Source of the DNA: an uncultured Alistipes sp.
GTDB lineage: Bacteria; Bacteroidota; Bacteroidia; Bacteroidales; Rikenellaceae
Length of the DNA stretch: 25,427 bases
Assembly: GCA_904502285.1 (NCBI GenBank)
Contig: CAJGEC010000024.1
Span: forward strand, 1 to 25,427
Direction of reading: 5' to 3'
The position numbers and the translations under genes are program-made. The notes under the pieces are model-generated. The model saw only the letters and a program-made list of their open reading frames with translations. It was not told the origin of the DNA and searched no databases. Within the stretch, counting starts at the first letter, position 1; each line of letters starts with the position of its first letter. Positions 15,359 through 23,210 of the stretch are shown here, one piece after another.

Positions 15359-16810
15359 ATGAAAAAGTTTTTTTCAATGATGGCAGTTATCGCTGCTATG
15401 TTTGCGTTTGCATCTTGTGAGACTACTCCAGCAGATGGCGTAACTCCAGAGGTTACAAAGCTTGCAACTCCTGTAGTTGAGATCGTAGACGTAACTGAGA
15501 CTGGCTTCACTGCAAAGTGGGCAGCTGTTGAGGGCGCAACTTCTTACGCTATCAGCACAAACATTCCTGACCAGAAGTTGGTTAATACTTCTGAGACTTC
15601 TTACAAGTTCGAGAACCTTAACAAGGGTGAGTACACTGTACGTGTAAAGGCTTCTGGCGAGGGTAAGGAGGATTCTGATTTCTCTGAGGTTAAGAAGGTA
15701 ACCCTTACAGGTGCTACTTCTGCTGACTGGTTCACTCAGACTGTTGCTTTGGTTGAGGACAATGCTGAGAACAGAGCTATTGGTCGCTACACTTTCAACG
15801 CTGTAGATTTCGTATGGAAGGGTACTGGCGTTAAGGAGTTGTTTTATGGTATGTTCGAGACTGAGAGCATTGCATCTATGTCAGATGATGAGATCATTTC
15901 TAATATGCAGTACTCACTCGATGGCGAGATGCTTGCTGAGGTAAATAGCGCTGAGGGCTTCGCTCGCTCTTTCACTGGTCTCCAGGGCAGCACAAGCTAC
16001 ACTCTTTGCGCATTGGCTACTAACGAGGCTGGTGTTAAATACCTTGCAAAGGGTAGCGTAACTACTACTGAGACTCAGCTTACAGATCAGGCTAAGGCTT
16101 GGATCGGTACTTGGACTGCAAAGTCTACTGAGATCTTGGCTTGGGTAACTGTTCAGGATGAGGACATCAATGGTGATGAGGTAGTTGATGAGAATGACGC
16201 TTACACTGACCTTCAGGTTCAGGCTGGCGAGATTCCATACGAGTTGGCAATCACCCCTTACCCTGGCTACACTGATGTCGCTTTCATCGATGGTCTTAGC
16301 GTATGGGGCGCAGATATGCCAAACCTTGCTTTCTTCGTAATTGGTGATCAGGGCCAGAACTACCTCGTAGTAACTAATGGCACTATTATTGATGAGAATT
16401 ACGGTATTGAGTGGGCTACAGTTTGCGAGATCAACGGCTACACTGGTATACCTGATGGTACACTTTCATTCGTAGGTGGTGGTTACGAGACCTTCATCTT
16501 CGAGTTGACTGATAATGGTGAAGTAGTTTGCGAGATGGGTGCAGGTTACCTCAACGAGGAGAAAACTGCTACATACGATGCTGTATCTACTGACGTATAT
16601 GTAGCAAACGGCAATAGCTACTACTTGTATGGCGAGGACGCTAACGAGGACGGTGCTCTTGGTGATGACGAGGTATTCACTGAGTACCACGCTGGCGCTA
16701 TCACAGACTTCGTTAAGACAGCTGATGAGGTTCAGACATCATCTGTTCGCAAGGCTGCTCACGCTATGCCACTTAAGTCTAACATCGGTTCTTCAGTAAT
16801 TGTTAAGTAA
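15359..16810 (+). CDS. FnIII-domain lipoprotein with two EF-hand-like calcium loops
   Basis: The 483-residue protein has a lipoprotein signal with lipobox FASC (Cys20), so it is lipid-anchored, probably in the outer membrane. An FnIII domain covers about 33-117 (EVTETGFTAKWAAVEGA-type start, TVRVKA.G). A second FnIII-like region ends with TSYTLCALATNEAG and a TTTE tail near 238. The remaining 245 residues are beta-rich, starting WIGTWTAKS, and are not recognised. Two loops fit the calcium-binding EF-hand/dockerin pattern: DINGDEVVDEND (269-280) and DANEDGALGDDE (427-438, with Asp1, Asn3, Asp5, Gly6 and Glu12). Codon choice (GCT, ACT, GTT) differs from neighbours rich in GCC/ACC/CTC and resembles rpsO and pnp, suggesting high expression. 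Promoter and terminator are its own. Function unknown; no enzyme motif is seen. Confidence 0.85.
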   Translation: MKKFFSMMAVIAAMFAFASCETTPADGVTPEVTKLATPVVEIVDVTETGFTAKWAAVEGATSYAISTNIPDQKLVNTSETSYKFENLNKGEYTVRVKASGEGKEDSDFSEVKKVTLTGATSADWFTQTVALVEDNAENRAIGRYTFNAVDFVWKGTGVKELFYGMFETESIASMSDDEIISNMQYSLDGEMLAEVNSAEGFARSFTGLQGSTSYTLCALATNEAGVKYLAKGSVTTTETQLTDQAKAWIGTWTAKSTEILAWVTVQDEDINGDEVVDENDAYTDLQVQAGEIPYELAITPYPGYTDVAFIDGLSVWGADMPNLAFFVIGDQGQNYLVVTNGTIIDENYGIEWATVCEINGYTGIPDGTLSFVGGGYETFIFELTDNGEVVCEMGAGYLNEEKTATYDAVSTDVYVANGNSYYLYGEDANEDGALGDDEVFTEYHAGAITDFVKTADEVQTSSVRKAAHAMPLKSNIGSSVIVK

Positions 16811-16836
16811 TTACCTGCTTAGAAAGAGATAGACAA

Positions 16837-16871
16837 CAGGGTTGCACGCTAAGTGCAGCCCTGATTTTTTT
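16837..16871 (+). terminator. Rho-independent terminator after the FnIII lipoprotein gene
   Basis: CAGGGTTGCAC (16837-16847) and GTGCAGCCCTG (16853-16863) pair over 11 bp with one G-T wobble and a 5-base loop. Seven T follow at 16865-16871. Confidence 0.93.
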
Positions 16872-16923
16872 ATCACTCCGAAAAAAAAGCCCCTCCACAT
16901 TATATTATTTACAAAAAAATATG

Positions 16924-16931
16924 TAAATTTG
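16924..16931 (+). promoter_or_regulatory. Candidate -7 element (TAAATTTG) for deoC
   Basis: TAAATTTG matches TAnnTTTG exactly and lies 22 bases before the ATG at 16954, just after the preceding terminator. The -33 region is only AT-rich, without a clear TTTG. Confidence 0.55.
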
Positions 16932-16953
16932 TGATTACAAAAATTTAGTGACT

Positions 16954-17829
16954 ATGGACTACGTAAAGGAATTGGAGAAATACGCACCAGCACACACAGA
17001 GGCGCAAGTGGCAAAAGAGGTGGCTAAGATAAAGATGGCGGCAAACCGCAACGGCAATGCCGATGTCTACAAATTCTGCTATTCGGCAATAGACCTCACT
17101 ACCCTCTCGTGCAACGACTCTGTGGAGTCGGTACAGGCATTCGTGCGCAAGGCGGTGGACTTCTACGAGAAGTTCCCTCACATCCCTAACGTAGCATCTA
17201 TCTGCGTATATCCACCATTCGTCGAGACCGTAGGCCTTGAGATTGATGGTACACCAATGCGAATCACATCCGTAGCGGGTGCTTTCCCAGCATCGCAGAG
17301 CTTCATCGAGGTAAAGGCCTTGGAGGTAGCAATGGCCATAGAGAATGGTGCCGACGAGATCGACATCGTACTCAACCCTGGCCTTATACTCTCAGGTCAC
17401 GAGGCAGAGGGAGCTTCGGAGGTTGCCGTACTCCGCGAGGAGGCTAAGGAGGTAATCCTTAAGGTCATCATCGAGTCGGGAGCGCTCAAGAGCCCAGAGC
17501 TGATTCGCAAGGCTTCGCTCTTGGCTATGTTCGCTGGCGCAGACTTCATCAAGACCTCAACAGGTAAGATCGACGTAGCAGCAACCCCAGAGGCGGCATT
17601 CGTGATGTGCCACGCCATTAAGGATTACTACAACCTCACCGGTCGCAAGGTGGGATTCAAAGCCGCAGGTGGTGTGAAGAGCCCAGAAGATGCAGCACTA
17701 TACTACACCATCGTCGAGGAGGTCTTGGGACAGGAGTGGCTCACCACAGAGCTATTCCGCATCGGTGCTTCGTCAGCAGCAAACAACCTTATCTCGGCAA
17801 TCGAAGATAAGGACATTAAATACTTTTAG
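16954..17829 (+). CDS. deoC: Deoxyribose-phosphate aldolase
   Basis: DeoC cleaves 2-deoxyribose 5-phosphate to glyceraldehyde 3-phosphate and acetaldehyde in deoxynucleoside salvage (class I aldolase, cytoplasm). The ATG at 16954 is preferred to an in-frame GTG two codons earlier. The 291-residue product shows the catalytic set: Asp137 in DEIDIVLNPG, Schiff-base Lys200 in FIKTSTGK, and Lys236 in VGFKAAGGV. The spacing of Lys200 and Lys236 is close to that of the E. coli enzyme. It is about 30 residues longer than the E. coli protein, mainly at the N-terminus. No other nucleoside catabolism gene is adjacent; the gene stands alone between a terminator and the tRNA gene. No clear terminator follows. 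Confidence 0.95.
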   Translation: MDYVKELEKYAPAHTEAQVAKEVAKIKMAANRNGNADVYKFCYSAIDLTTLSCNDSVESVQAFVRKAVDFYEKFPHIPNVASICVYPPFVETVGLEIDGTPMRITSVAGAFPASQSFIEVKALEVAMAIENGADEIDIVLNPGLILSGHEAEGASEVAVLREEAKEVILKVIIESGALKSPELIRKASLLAMFAGADFIKTSTGKIDVAATPEAAFVMCHAIKDYYNLTGRKVGFKAAGGVKSPEDAALYYTIVEEVLGQEWLTTELFRIGASSAANNLISAIEDKDIKYF

Positions 17830-17932
17830 CGGATAGAGTGACTAAAAGGGTGTGGCTTTAGAGTCATCAACCCTGAGAAAACCCCCAAAAAGCAAAAAAA
17901 GTGGTGTAAACTTAAAAAAAGTTGCTAAAAAA

Positions 17933-17964
17933 TTTGGTGGAGTAAAAAAAATGCCATATCTTTG
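17933..17964 (+). promoter_or_regulatory. Strong Bacteroidota-type promoter for tRNA-Pro
   Basis: TTTG at 17933-17936 (-33) and TATCTTTG at 17957-17964 (-7) are separated by 20 bp and match both consensus elements. A-rich tracts upstream (17890-17930) could act as an UP-like element. The predicted start lies about 20 bases before the mature tRNA. Confidence 0.85.
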
Positions 17965-17987
17965 CACTCGCAATTAAGAAGGGTATT

Positions 17988-18062
17988 CGGGATGTAGCGC
18001 AGTCCGGTTAGCGCACCTGCTTTGGGAGCAGGGGGTCCCAGGTTCGAATCCTGGTATCCCGA
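17988..18062 (+). tRNA. tRNA-Pro (anticodon TGG)
   Basis: A 75-base cloverleaf is visible. The acceptor stem CGGGATG pairs with TATCCCG (last pair G-T) and the discriminator is A18062. The anticodon stem CCTGC/GCAGG encloses the loop TTTGGGA, giving anticodon TGG. The T arm carries GGTTCGAATCC. CCA is not encoded, so it is added after transcription. A consensus promoter precedes it and a terminator follows immediately, so it is a single-gene transcript. This tRNA has G37 after the anticodon and should be a substrate of the TrmD encoded in this window. Confidence 0.97.
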
Positions 18063-18063
18063 C

Positions 18064-18101
18064 AAAAAATAAGGTCGTATTTCTACGACCTTATTTTTTT
18101 T
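18064..18101. terminator. Bidirectional terminator between tRNA-Pro and the esterase gene
   Basis: AATAAGGTCGTA (18068-18079) and TACGACCTTATT (18084-18095) are perfect complements with a TTTC loop. A-rich sequence at 18064-18069 and a T run through 18101 flank the stem, so both strands end in a U tract. It serves the tRNA from the left and the converging esterase gene from the right. Confidence 0.93.
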
Positions 18102-18112
18102 ATCTACCCCAG

Positions 18113-19021
18113 CTACTCGCTACCAAGCAACAGGGTGAGAGGTATGTGCAGGCGCTCCTGCCAAGAACGCTCATCGTGTGCCGCACCTGCAAAGAACATA
18201 GTAACAACAAAGGGTCTTCTCCAGCCACGCTCAGCAAAGAGTGCATCTACGGCCTTCTGGTAGGGTGCATAGCGCTCATCAAGGGTCTTATCGCCATAAT
18301 CCATATAAATCTTATGGCTATTAGCCTCAGGAAGATTATCAGCAAGGTAGTCGCGGAAGGCCTTAGACCACACGGGAGCCTCGGCATCTATATCGTCAAT
18401 GGCAACGGGTGTATGCGTAGAGAGGCAGCCCGCAGAGCCAAAGACCTCAGGGTACTCCGTGAGGGCATACAACGAGATAAGACCTCCCATACTTGAGCCC
18501 ATAACAACGGTATTACGTGCATCGGTAAGGGTCGAGTAGCGCTCATCGATAAATGGTTTAAGCTCCTCGACAAGGAAGCGAAGGTAGTCGTCAGCGATAA
18601 ACTTATCGCGCTCGAAACGGCACAACAAAGCGTTATCCTGGGGCAGATAATTAAGCGCCTTAGCAGGCATATACTCTGTCAAGCGATCCGTAGGGTGATT
18701 ATCTACACCCACGACGATAAAGGGGCGACAGAGGCCTTCATCCTGCAACCTCTGGGCCACAGCATCGACATTCCAACTCTGGCCATTCCACGACGTAGTC
18801 TCGTCGAAGAGCATCTGGCCATCGTGCATATACAACACAGCATACTCCTTATCAGCATCGTAGTCCTCAGGCAACCACACCAAGACCTCTCGCGAAGGGA
18901 TATACTCTGACTCGAAGTTCTCATAGATATCGAGCGTGCCATAATCGGCCCTCTGGTGTGTACTCTGCTCAGCACAACCACAGAGGAGCAGCGCAACAAA
19001 AAATAGAATTGAGTGTATCAT
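18113..19021 (-). CDS. Lipoprotein alpha/beta-hydrolase (putative esterase, PF00756/esterase D type)
   Basis: The 302-residue protein begins with a short lipoprotein signal ending LCGC (Cys16), so it is membrane-anchored outside the cytoplasm. The alpha/beta-hydrolase elements are: strand and oxyanion region AVLYMHDGQMLFD (61-73), nucleophile Ser177 in GSSMGG (175-180), an acid at Asp241 or Asp244 (DYGDKTLDE), and His282 in AAHDERSW. The family includes acyl-carbohydrate (feruloyl/acetyl-xylan) esterases, S-formylglutathione hydrolase and siderophore esterases such as Fes/IroE. No carbohydrate or siderophore genes flank it, so the substrate is open. It has its own promoter box at 19070-19077 and is separated from dsbD by a hairpin. 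Confidence 0.87.
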   Translation of the reverse strand: MIHSILFFVALLLCGCAEQSTHQRADYGTLDIYENFESEYIPSREVLVWLPEDYDADKEYAVLYMHDGQMLFDETTSWNGQSWNVDAVAQRLQDEGLCRPFIVVGVDNHPTDRLTEYMPAKALNYLPQDNALLCRFERDKFIADDYLRFLVEELKPFIDERYSTLTDARNTVVMGSSMGGLISLYALTEYPEVFGSAGCLSTHTPVAIDDIDAEAPVWSKAFRDYLADNLPEANSHKIYMDYGDKTLDERYAPYQKAVDALFAERGWRRPFVVTMFFAGAAHDERSWQERLHIPLTLLLGSE

Positions 19022-19069
19022 AAACTGATAAATTAGTTAGTAATATTCGACCGAAGGTATCGACTACTA

Positions 19070-19077
19070 CAAAGTTA
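19070..19077 (-). promoter_or_regulatory. Candidate -7 element (TAACTTTG) for the esterase gene
   Basis: The minus strand at 19077-19070 reads TAACTTTG, an exact TAnnTTTG match, 48 bases before the esterase ATG. At the right -33 distance the sequence is TTGC, a partial match. Confidence 0.55.
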
Positions 19078-19128
19078 GGGATTATATCGCAAAAAAGCAA
19101 CCCCCAGAACACCTATATATATAACGAA

Positions 19129-19160
19129 GGGAGTTGCACGGCCGAAGCCGAGCAACTCCC
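19129..19160 (-). terminator. UUCG-capped hairpin after dsbD
   Basis: On the minus strand GGGAGTTGC (19160-19152) pairs with GCAACTCCC (19137-19129). After one T-T mismatch, CGGC pairs with GCCG around a TTCG tetraloop, giving a very stable stem of 9+4 bp. The downstream sequence is T/A-rich (TTCGTTATATATAT) but has no long U run. It probably ends or protects the dsbD transcript. Confidence 0.75.
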
Positions 19161-19186
19161 CATAGCTAAGGCCTAAGGCCTAATTA

Positions 19187-21112
19187 TTACAAAGCCGACT
19201 TGAGGAACTCAACGAAGGCGTCGATATTGGTGTCGTAACCACGTGGACCAGCCAATACTGTCTCACCATCAGGAGAGAGCAAGATATAGCCAGGCTGTGC
19301 GTTTACACCCCAACGATCCTGAGCAAACTTAGAGTTGAGTGAGCCAAGACGCTTGCCATCCTCAACCTTAGTGTTGTCGTCTACGTAGAGAGCGCAAATC
19401 ACGAAGTCATCCTTCAACATAGGCAATACACTGCTGTGGCTCCATACCATAGTCTCCATCTCACGGCAGTTGTTACAAGCGTGACCAGTAACATCCACGA
19501 AGATAGGCTTGTTCTGCTTCATAGCGTCAGCAACAGCCTCCTCGAAGTCGAAGTGACCCTCAAGCTGGTGAGGCAAGTGGAGGAAGTCAGCATACTTACG
19601 GCCAGAGTTAGCATTCTCAACGCGACCAGAAACCTGGTAGTCCTGAGATGTCATAGGTGGAATGTAACCAGAGATAGCGTTGAGTGGAGCACCCCACAAA
19701 CCTGGAATCATATATACTACGAATGAGAATACGCCAATAGCGAGGGTGAGACGGAATACTGACACGTGCTTAACCTCGTCGTCGTGAGCAAAGCGCAACT
19801 TACCCAAGAGGTAGAAACCAAGCAATGAGAAGGTCACGATCCAGATAGCGAGGTAAACCTCACGGTCAAGCAAGCCCCAGTGCATAGTCTGGTCGGCAGT
19901 CATCAAGAACTTCAAACCAAGAGCAACCTCAATGAAACCGAGAACTACCTTTACAGAGTTCAACCAACCACCACTCTTTGGCAAGTTCTTAAGCAATGAT
20001 GGGAACCAAGCCAATACGGTAAATGGAAGTGCGAAAGCAGTCGCAAAGGCTGCCATAGTGATAATTGGCATCCACACACCACCGCTTGTAGAGCTGATGA
20101 TAACTGAACCTACGATAGGACCTGTACAAGAGAATGATACGAGTACAAGGGTCAAGGCCATAAAGAAGATACCAATCAAACCACCCTTATCAGCACCCTC
20201 GTCGCTCTTGTTTACGAGTGAAGAAGGGAGTGTAATCTCGAATGCACCCAAGAACGATGCAGCGAAGATCATAAAGATAATGAAGAAGATAAGGTTAGGA
20301 ATCCAGTGTGTACCGATAGCGTTGAAGATATCACCTGCTACGTTAGTACCGAATGCGTTAGAGAGAAGCACCAAAACTGCAATAGGCAATACGTAGAGTG
20401 CGATGATGAAGAAACCATACATCATAGCACGGAAACGACCCTGTGCAGGCGACTGAGAACCCTTAACGAAGAACGATACGGTCATAGGAACCATAGGGAA
20501 TACGCAAGGGGTCAAGAGTGCTGCAAAGCCCCAAAGGATAGCCGTGATGATTGAACCCCAGTCGAGTGGAGCAGCAGTAGAGGTGGTTGAAGCAGCTGGA
20601 GCAGCCTCCTCACCCTCAGCAACAGCAGTTGCACCTGGCATAACGATAGAGAATGTTGCAGGGTTAGATGTACACTGGTTAGTGTCGTTAGTGCAGATAG
20701 TTGCAGAGATGTAACCAGTTACCTCCTTACCAGCCGAAGCCTCGATGGTGTGAACATAGATAGCCTTGTTGTAGTAGATAAGCGAAGGCTCACCAGTGAG
20801 GTCATCGATACCGTGCTCCTCTGGAGTAAGGGTCTCAACGACGTCGCCAACAACGGTGGCGTTGTCGAACTCGAAATAAGGAGCTGAGAAGTCGGTCATT
20901 GGGTAGCCATGGAAGCCCTCAGCGATAGTAGCCTCAAGAGTAACAGCAAAGTTGCCATCCTCCAAAGCCTCGGCGCTGATAGCCCACTCAACTGGCGCAC
21001 CCTCATTCTCATTGACTACAGAGCCTGTAGTCTTCGCAACATCCTGTGCCGATACTGCGAAAGGAAGCATAAGTGCTATAGAAAGCACAAATGTCTTGAA
21101 TAGATTTTTCAT
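19187..21112 (-). CDS. dsbD: Thiol:disulfide interchange protein DsbD family
   Basis: The 641-residue protein has a signal peptide (to about residue 22, SAQ), an N-terminal periplasmic domain (about 24-160), a low-complexity Ala/Ser/Thr linker (about 161-182), a polytopic membrane domain (about 185-480) and a C-terminal thioredoxin domain (about 515-641). It moves electrons from cytoplasmic thioredoxin to periplasmic thiol proteins. The membrane cysteines are Cys203 in TPCVFPMVPM and Cys329 in FSCTGP. The C-terminal active site is CNNC (546-549). In the N-terminal domain the cysteines Cys140 and Cys147 are spaced by six residues rather than the usual four. It is the last of three minus-strand genes (apbE, araC-type, dsbD), 52 bases after the regulator gene. 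Confidence 0.93.
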   Translation of the reverse strand: MKNLFKTFVLSIALMLPFAVSAQDVAKTTGSVVNENEGAPVEWAISAEALEDGNFAVTLEATIAEGFHGYPMTDFSAPYFEFDNATVVGDVVETLTPEEHGIDDLTGEPSLIYYNKAIYVHTIEASAGKEVTGYISATICTNDTNQCTSNPATFSIVMPGATAVAEGEEAAPAASTTSTAAPLDWGSIITAILWGFAALLTPCVFPMVPMTVSFFVKGSQSPAQGRFRAMMYGFFIIALYVLPIAVLVLLSNAFGTNVAGDIFNAIGTHWIPNLIFFIIFMIFAASFLGAFEITLPSSLVNKSDEGADKGGLIGIFFMALTLVLVSFSCTGPIVGSVIISSTSGGVWMPIITMAAFATAFALPFTVLAWFPSLLKNLPKSGGWLNSVKVVLGFIEVALGLKFLMTADQTMHWGLLDREVYLAIWIVTFSLLGFYLLGKLRFAHDDEVKHVSVFRLTLAIGVFSFVVYMIPGLWGAPLNAISGYIPPMTSQDYQVSGRVENANSGRKYADFLHLPHQLEGHFDFEEAVADAMKQNKPIFVDVTGHACNNCREMETMVWSHSSVLPMLKDDFVICALYVDDNTKVEDGKRLGSLNSKFAQDRWGVNAQPGYILLSPDGETVLAGPRGYDTNIDAFVEFLKSAL

Positions 21113-21164
21113 AAATAGTTTGTTTAGATTAAATTGTATATGTTTCCTTTGCTAATTTCAATTA

Positions 21165-22118
21165 CTACTCCTCCACCTCTGGCATAGTCTCCGATAACTC
21201 GTCGCGGGCGATAATATCCTCGGTGCGACCATCCCAAATCTTATAGCGCGAGGGCGACACTCCAACACGCTGCTTGAAGTACTTACCAAAGAAGCTCTGC
21301 GACGCGAAGTTCAACTTCTGGGCTATCTCATTGATGCTCAAGCCCGAATACTTAAGCAGGCGCTTAGCCTCGTAGACCACCGCCTCGTCGATAAGTTTCG
21401 AGGCGTTACGGCCACTCTTCTTCTTGAGAATCAACGACAGATACTTGGGCGTGATGTTCATCTTGTTGGCATAGAACTCCACACTACGCTCCGTGCTACA
21501 ATGTACGCGCAACAGGTCGAGGAAGGTATTGAACAACTCGTCGGTACGATTACTTACGGTGCTACTACCAGGCAACGAATGTTTCTGAAGGATACCCATA
21601 ACGTAGTGGAACATAGCCGCAAAGAGCGAACTAATAATCTTCTTGCGATTCTCCGATGGCGCCGTGTCGCACAACACCGTGCGCATAAGTTTCGATATGT
21701 CGTGAATATAGACAGCCTCCTCTGGAGCCACCTGTACACAGGGATCATCGAGGAATCCGTGGTAGATAGATATCAGATCCTGAGTATCTACGTGGATGCT
21801 ATTGAGATACTGCTGAGAGTAGGTAATCATATAGCCCGACGAACGGATTGAGGCCTTAACCTGCTCAATAACTGTATTCTCGTTGAATATAAAGAGCGTA
21901 TTTGGGCGCAACTCGTGGAGCTTTCCATTAATCTTGATGCGCGCAGTACCACTCACCGTAACACCGATAGAGACTCCCTGAATAAGGGCTGTCAAGTCAT
22001 CCAACTCCCTGAACATCACCAACGGAGTGATAACCATATCCTCCGAATAGTATGCAGTCTCGAATCGCGACTTAAGTCTCTCTATCGAGGTTCGTTTAAT
22101 GCCGTCTTGTTTCATCAT
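21165..22118 (-). CDS. AraC-family transcriptional regulator
   Basis: The 317-residue protein has an N-terminal cupin-like sensing region (about 40-105; SIGVTVSGTARIKINGKLHELRPNTLFIF is in the expected place) and a C-terminal AraC DNA-binding domain. The two helix-turn-helix units lie at about 212-240 (SVEFYANKMNITPKYLSLILKK) and 261-283 (SINEIAQKLNFASQSFFGKYF), followed by GVSPSRYK. Two ATG codons stand in tandem (22118 and 22115); either could be the start. The ligand is not predictable. It sits between apbE (48 bases upstream) and dsbD (52 bases downstream) on the same strand, and a tandem repeat just upstream could be its own operator. Confidence 0.92.
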   Translation of the reverse strand: MMKQDGIKRTSIERLKSRFETAYYSEDMVITPLVMFRELDDLTALIQGVSIGVTVSGTARIKINGKLHELRPNTLFIFNENTVIEQVKASIRSSGYMITYSQQYLNSIHVDTQDLISIYHGFLDDPCVQVAPEEAVYIHDISKLMRTVLCDTAPSENRKKIISSLFAAMFHYVMGILQKHSLPGSSTVSNRTDELFNTFLDLLRVHCSTERSVEFYANKMNITPKYLSLILKKKSGRNASKLIDEAVVYEAKRLLKYSGLSINEIAQKLNFASQSFFGKYFKQRVGVSPSRYKIWDGRTEDIIARDELSETMPEVEE

Positions 22119-22130
22119 TTATCCTATATT

Positions 22131-22152
22131 ATGTCGATACAATGTCGTATCA
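22131..22152. promoter_or_regulatory. Tandem 11-bp repeat upstream of the AraC-type gene (candidate operator)
   Basis: ATGTCGATACA (22131-22141) and ATGTCGTATCA (22142-22152) match at 8 of 11 positions and repeat at exactly one helical turn. The arms GATAC (22136-22140) and GTATC (22147-22151) also form an inverted repeat. AraC-family proteins bind direct repeats on one face of the helix, so autoregulation is plausible. Confidence 0.4.
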
Positions 22153-22166
22153 CTTATTCCCTTAAT

Positions 22167-23171
22167 CTACCTATACTCCGCAGAGCTCTCTATGCGGTAG
22201 CCCTCGCCATCGGCATAGATGAAGTAGTACTTCCAGCCATAGCTCTCGGCACACAACTCCGCCAAACGCAGAGCCTCCTCCGTAGCACCCATCGCCATAA
22301 ACATCGTAGCCGCAGCATCGGCCTCGGCACACGTTGGCGCTACCACCGTAGCCGACAGAAGATCGCTGACCACGCTATAGCCCGTGCGGGGGTCGATGGT
22401 ATGTACAACCTTATTGCCCTCGGCATCGAGATAGAAACGACGATAGTTACCCGAAGTGGCTACCGCCTGATCCTCAACATAGATAATCTTCTCGAAGGAG
22501 TCCATCGCCATATTTCCGTCGTATGGGGTCTCAATTCCGATAGACCACCTCTCGCCACGGCCATTATAGCCCTTGCAACGAATCTCTCCGCCAATATTGA
22601 CCATATAGTTTGCAATGCCCAACGCCTCCAATCGCTCGGCCACAAGATCCACAACATAGCCCTTAGCAATGGAGTTTAGGTCTATCTGCACCCTGCTATC
22701 GCCCTTAACAATACGCCCCTCTTCAACTCGAAGTTTGTCGCACCCCACAAACTCAAGGAGAGAGTCCACATTCACCCTCTGCTCGGCAACGCTGCGACCA
22801 AAGCCCCAAGCCTCCGTAAGAGGTCTTATCGTGATATCATAGGCTCCGTTGCTCAACTCCGAAAAGCGCTGAGCCAGAGCTATGTTATTTGCTATATGGA
22901 TATCCAACGAATCGGTCTGGTTGTTGTTGATTCTCGAAAGGAGTGAACTCTCGTCAAAAATGGACATCGAAGCCTTAGCCTCAGCATCTACATCCTCTAT
23001 GATGGACTCGATTACCGCAGGCTCTACGGATGTTTCACACTTTAGTTGCACGAAGGTTCCTAAGGCCTCTCCCTCGACGGCTATGTAGCTACTATGCACA
23101 TCCCCACAACCGCTAACCACAAGGGCCAACAGCACCGATAGTGACAAAAAGATGTTAATATACAATCTCAT
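22167..23171 (-). CDS. apbE: ApbE, FAD:protein FMN transferase (lipoprotein)
   Basis: ApbE attaches FMN from FAD to a Thr/Ser of extracytoplasmic flavoproteins such as NqrB/NqrC and RnfG. The 334-residue protein has a lipoprotein signal with lipobox VSGC (Cys22). Motifs are GEALGTFVQL (34-43), DLNSIAKGY (164-172), VNIGGEIR (191-198), HTIDPRTGYSV (257-267) and CAEADAAATMF (281-291), where Asp285 and Thr289 are the expected magnesium ligands. Length is normal. No NQR, RNF or FMN-binding-domain target gene is in the window. It opens the apbE-araC-dsbD group and has a candidate -7 box at 23203-23210. Confidence 0.95.
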   Translation of the reverse strand: MRLYINIFLSLSVLLALVVSGCGDVHSSYIAVEGEALGTFVQLKCETSVEPAVIESIIEDVDAEAKASMSIFDESSLLSRINNNQTDSLDIHIANNIALAQRFSELSNGAYDITIRPLTEAWGFGRSVAEQRVNVDSLLEFVGCDKLRVEEGRIVKGDSRVQIDLNSIAKGYVVDLVAERLEALGIANYMVNIGGEIRCKGYNGRGERWSIGIETPYDGNMAMDSFEKIIYVEDQAVATSGNYRRFYLDAEGNKVVHTIDPRTGYSVVSDLLSATVVAPTCAEADAAATMFMAMGATEEALRLAELCAESYGWKYYFIYADGEGYRIESSAEYR

Positions 23172-23202
23172 TTTGGGGAGTACACATATAATTATTCGCG
23201 AA

Positions 23203-23210
23203 CAAAGATA
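23203..23210 (-). promoter_or_regulatory. Candidate -7 element (TATCTTTG) for apbE
   Basis: The minus strand at 23210-23203 reads TATCTTTG, an exact consensus match, 31 bases before the apbE ATG. No TTTG is found at -33. Confidence 0.6.

Noticed and set aside
17836..17866. A hairpin after deoC (TGACT/AGTCA with inner AAAG/CTTT)
   Set aside because: Short, interrupted and followed by A/C-rich sequence without a T run; not a convincing terminator.
17988..18101. tRNA-Pro as an integration site
   Set aside because: No integrase, no duplicated tRNA 3' end and no mobile genes nearby; the flanks are core genes.
19168..19180. Direct repeat of AAGGCCT next to the dsbD stop
   Set aside because: Two copies of a 7-base palindromic word only; too short to support a site.
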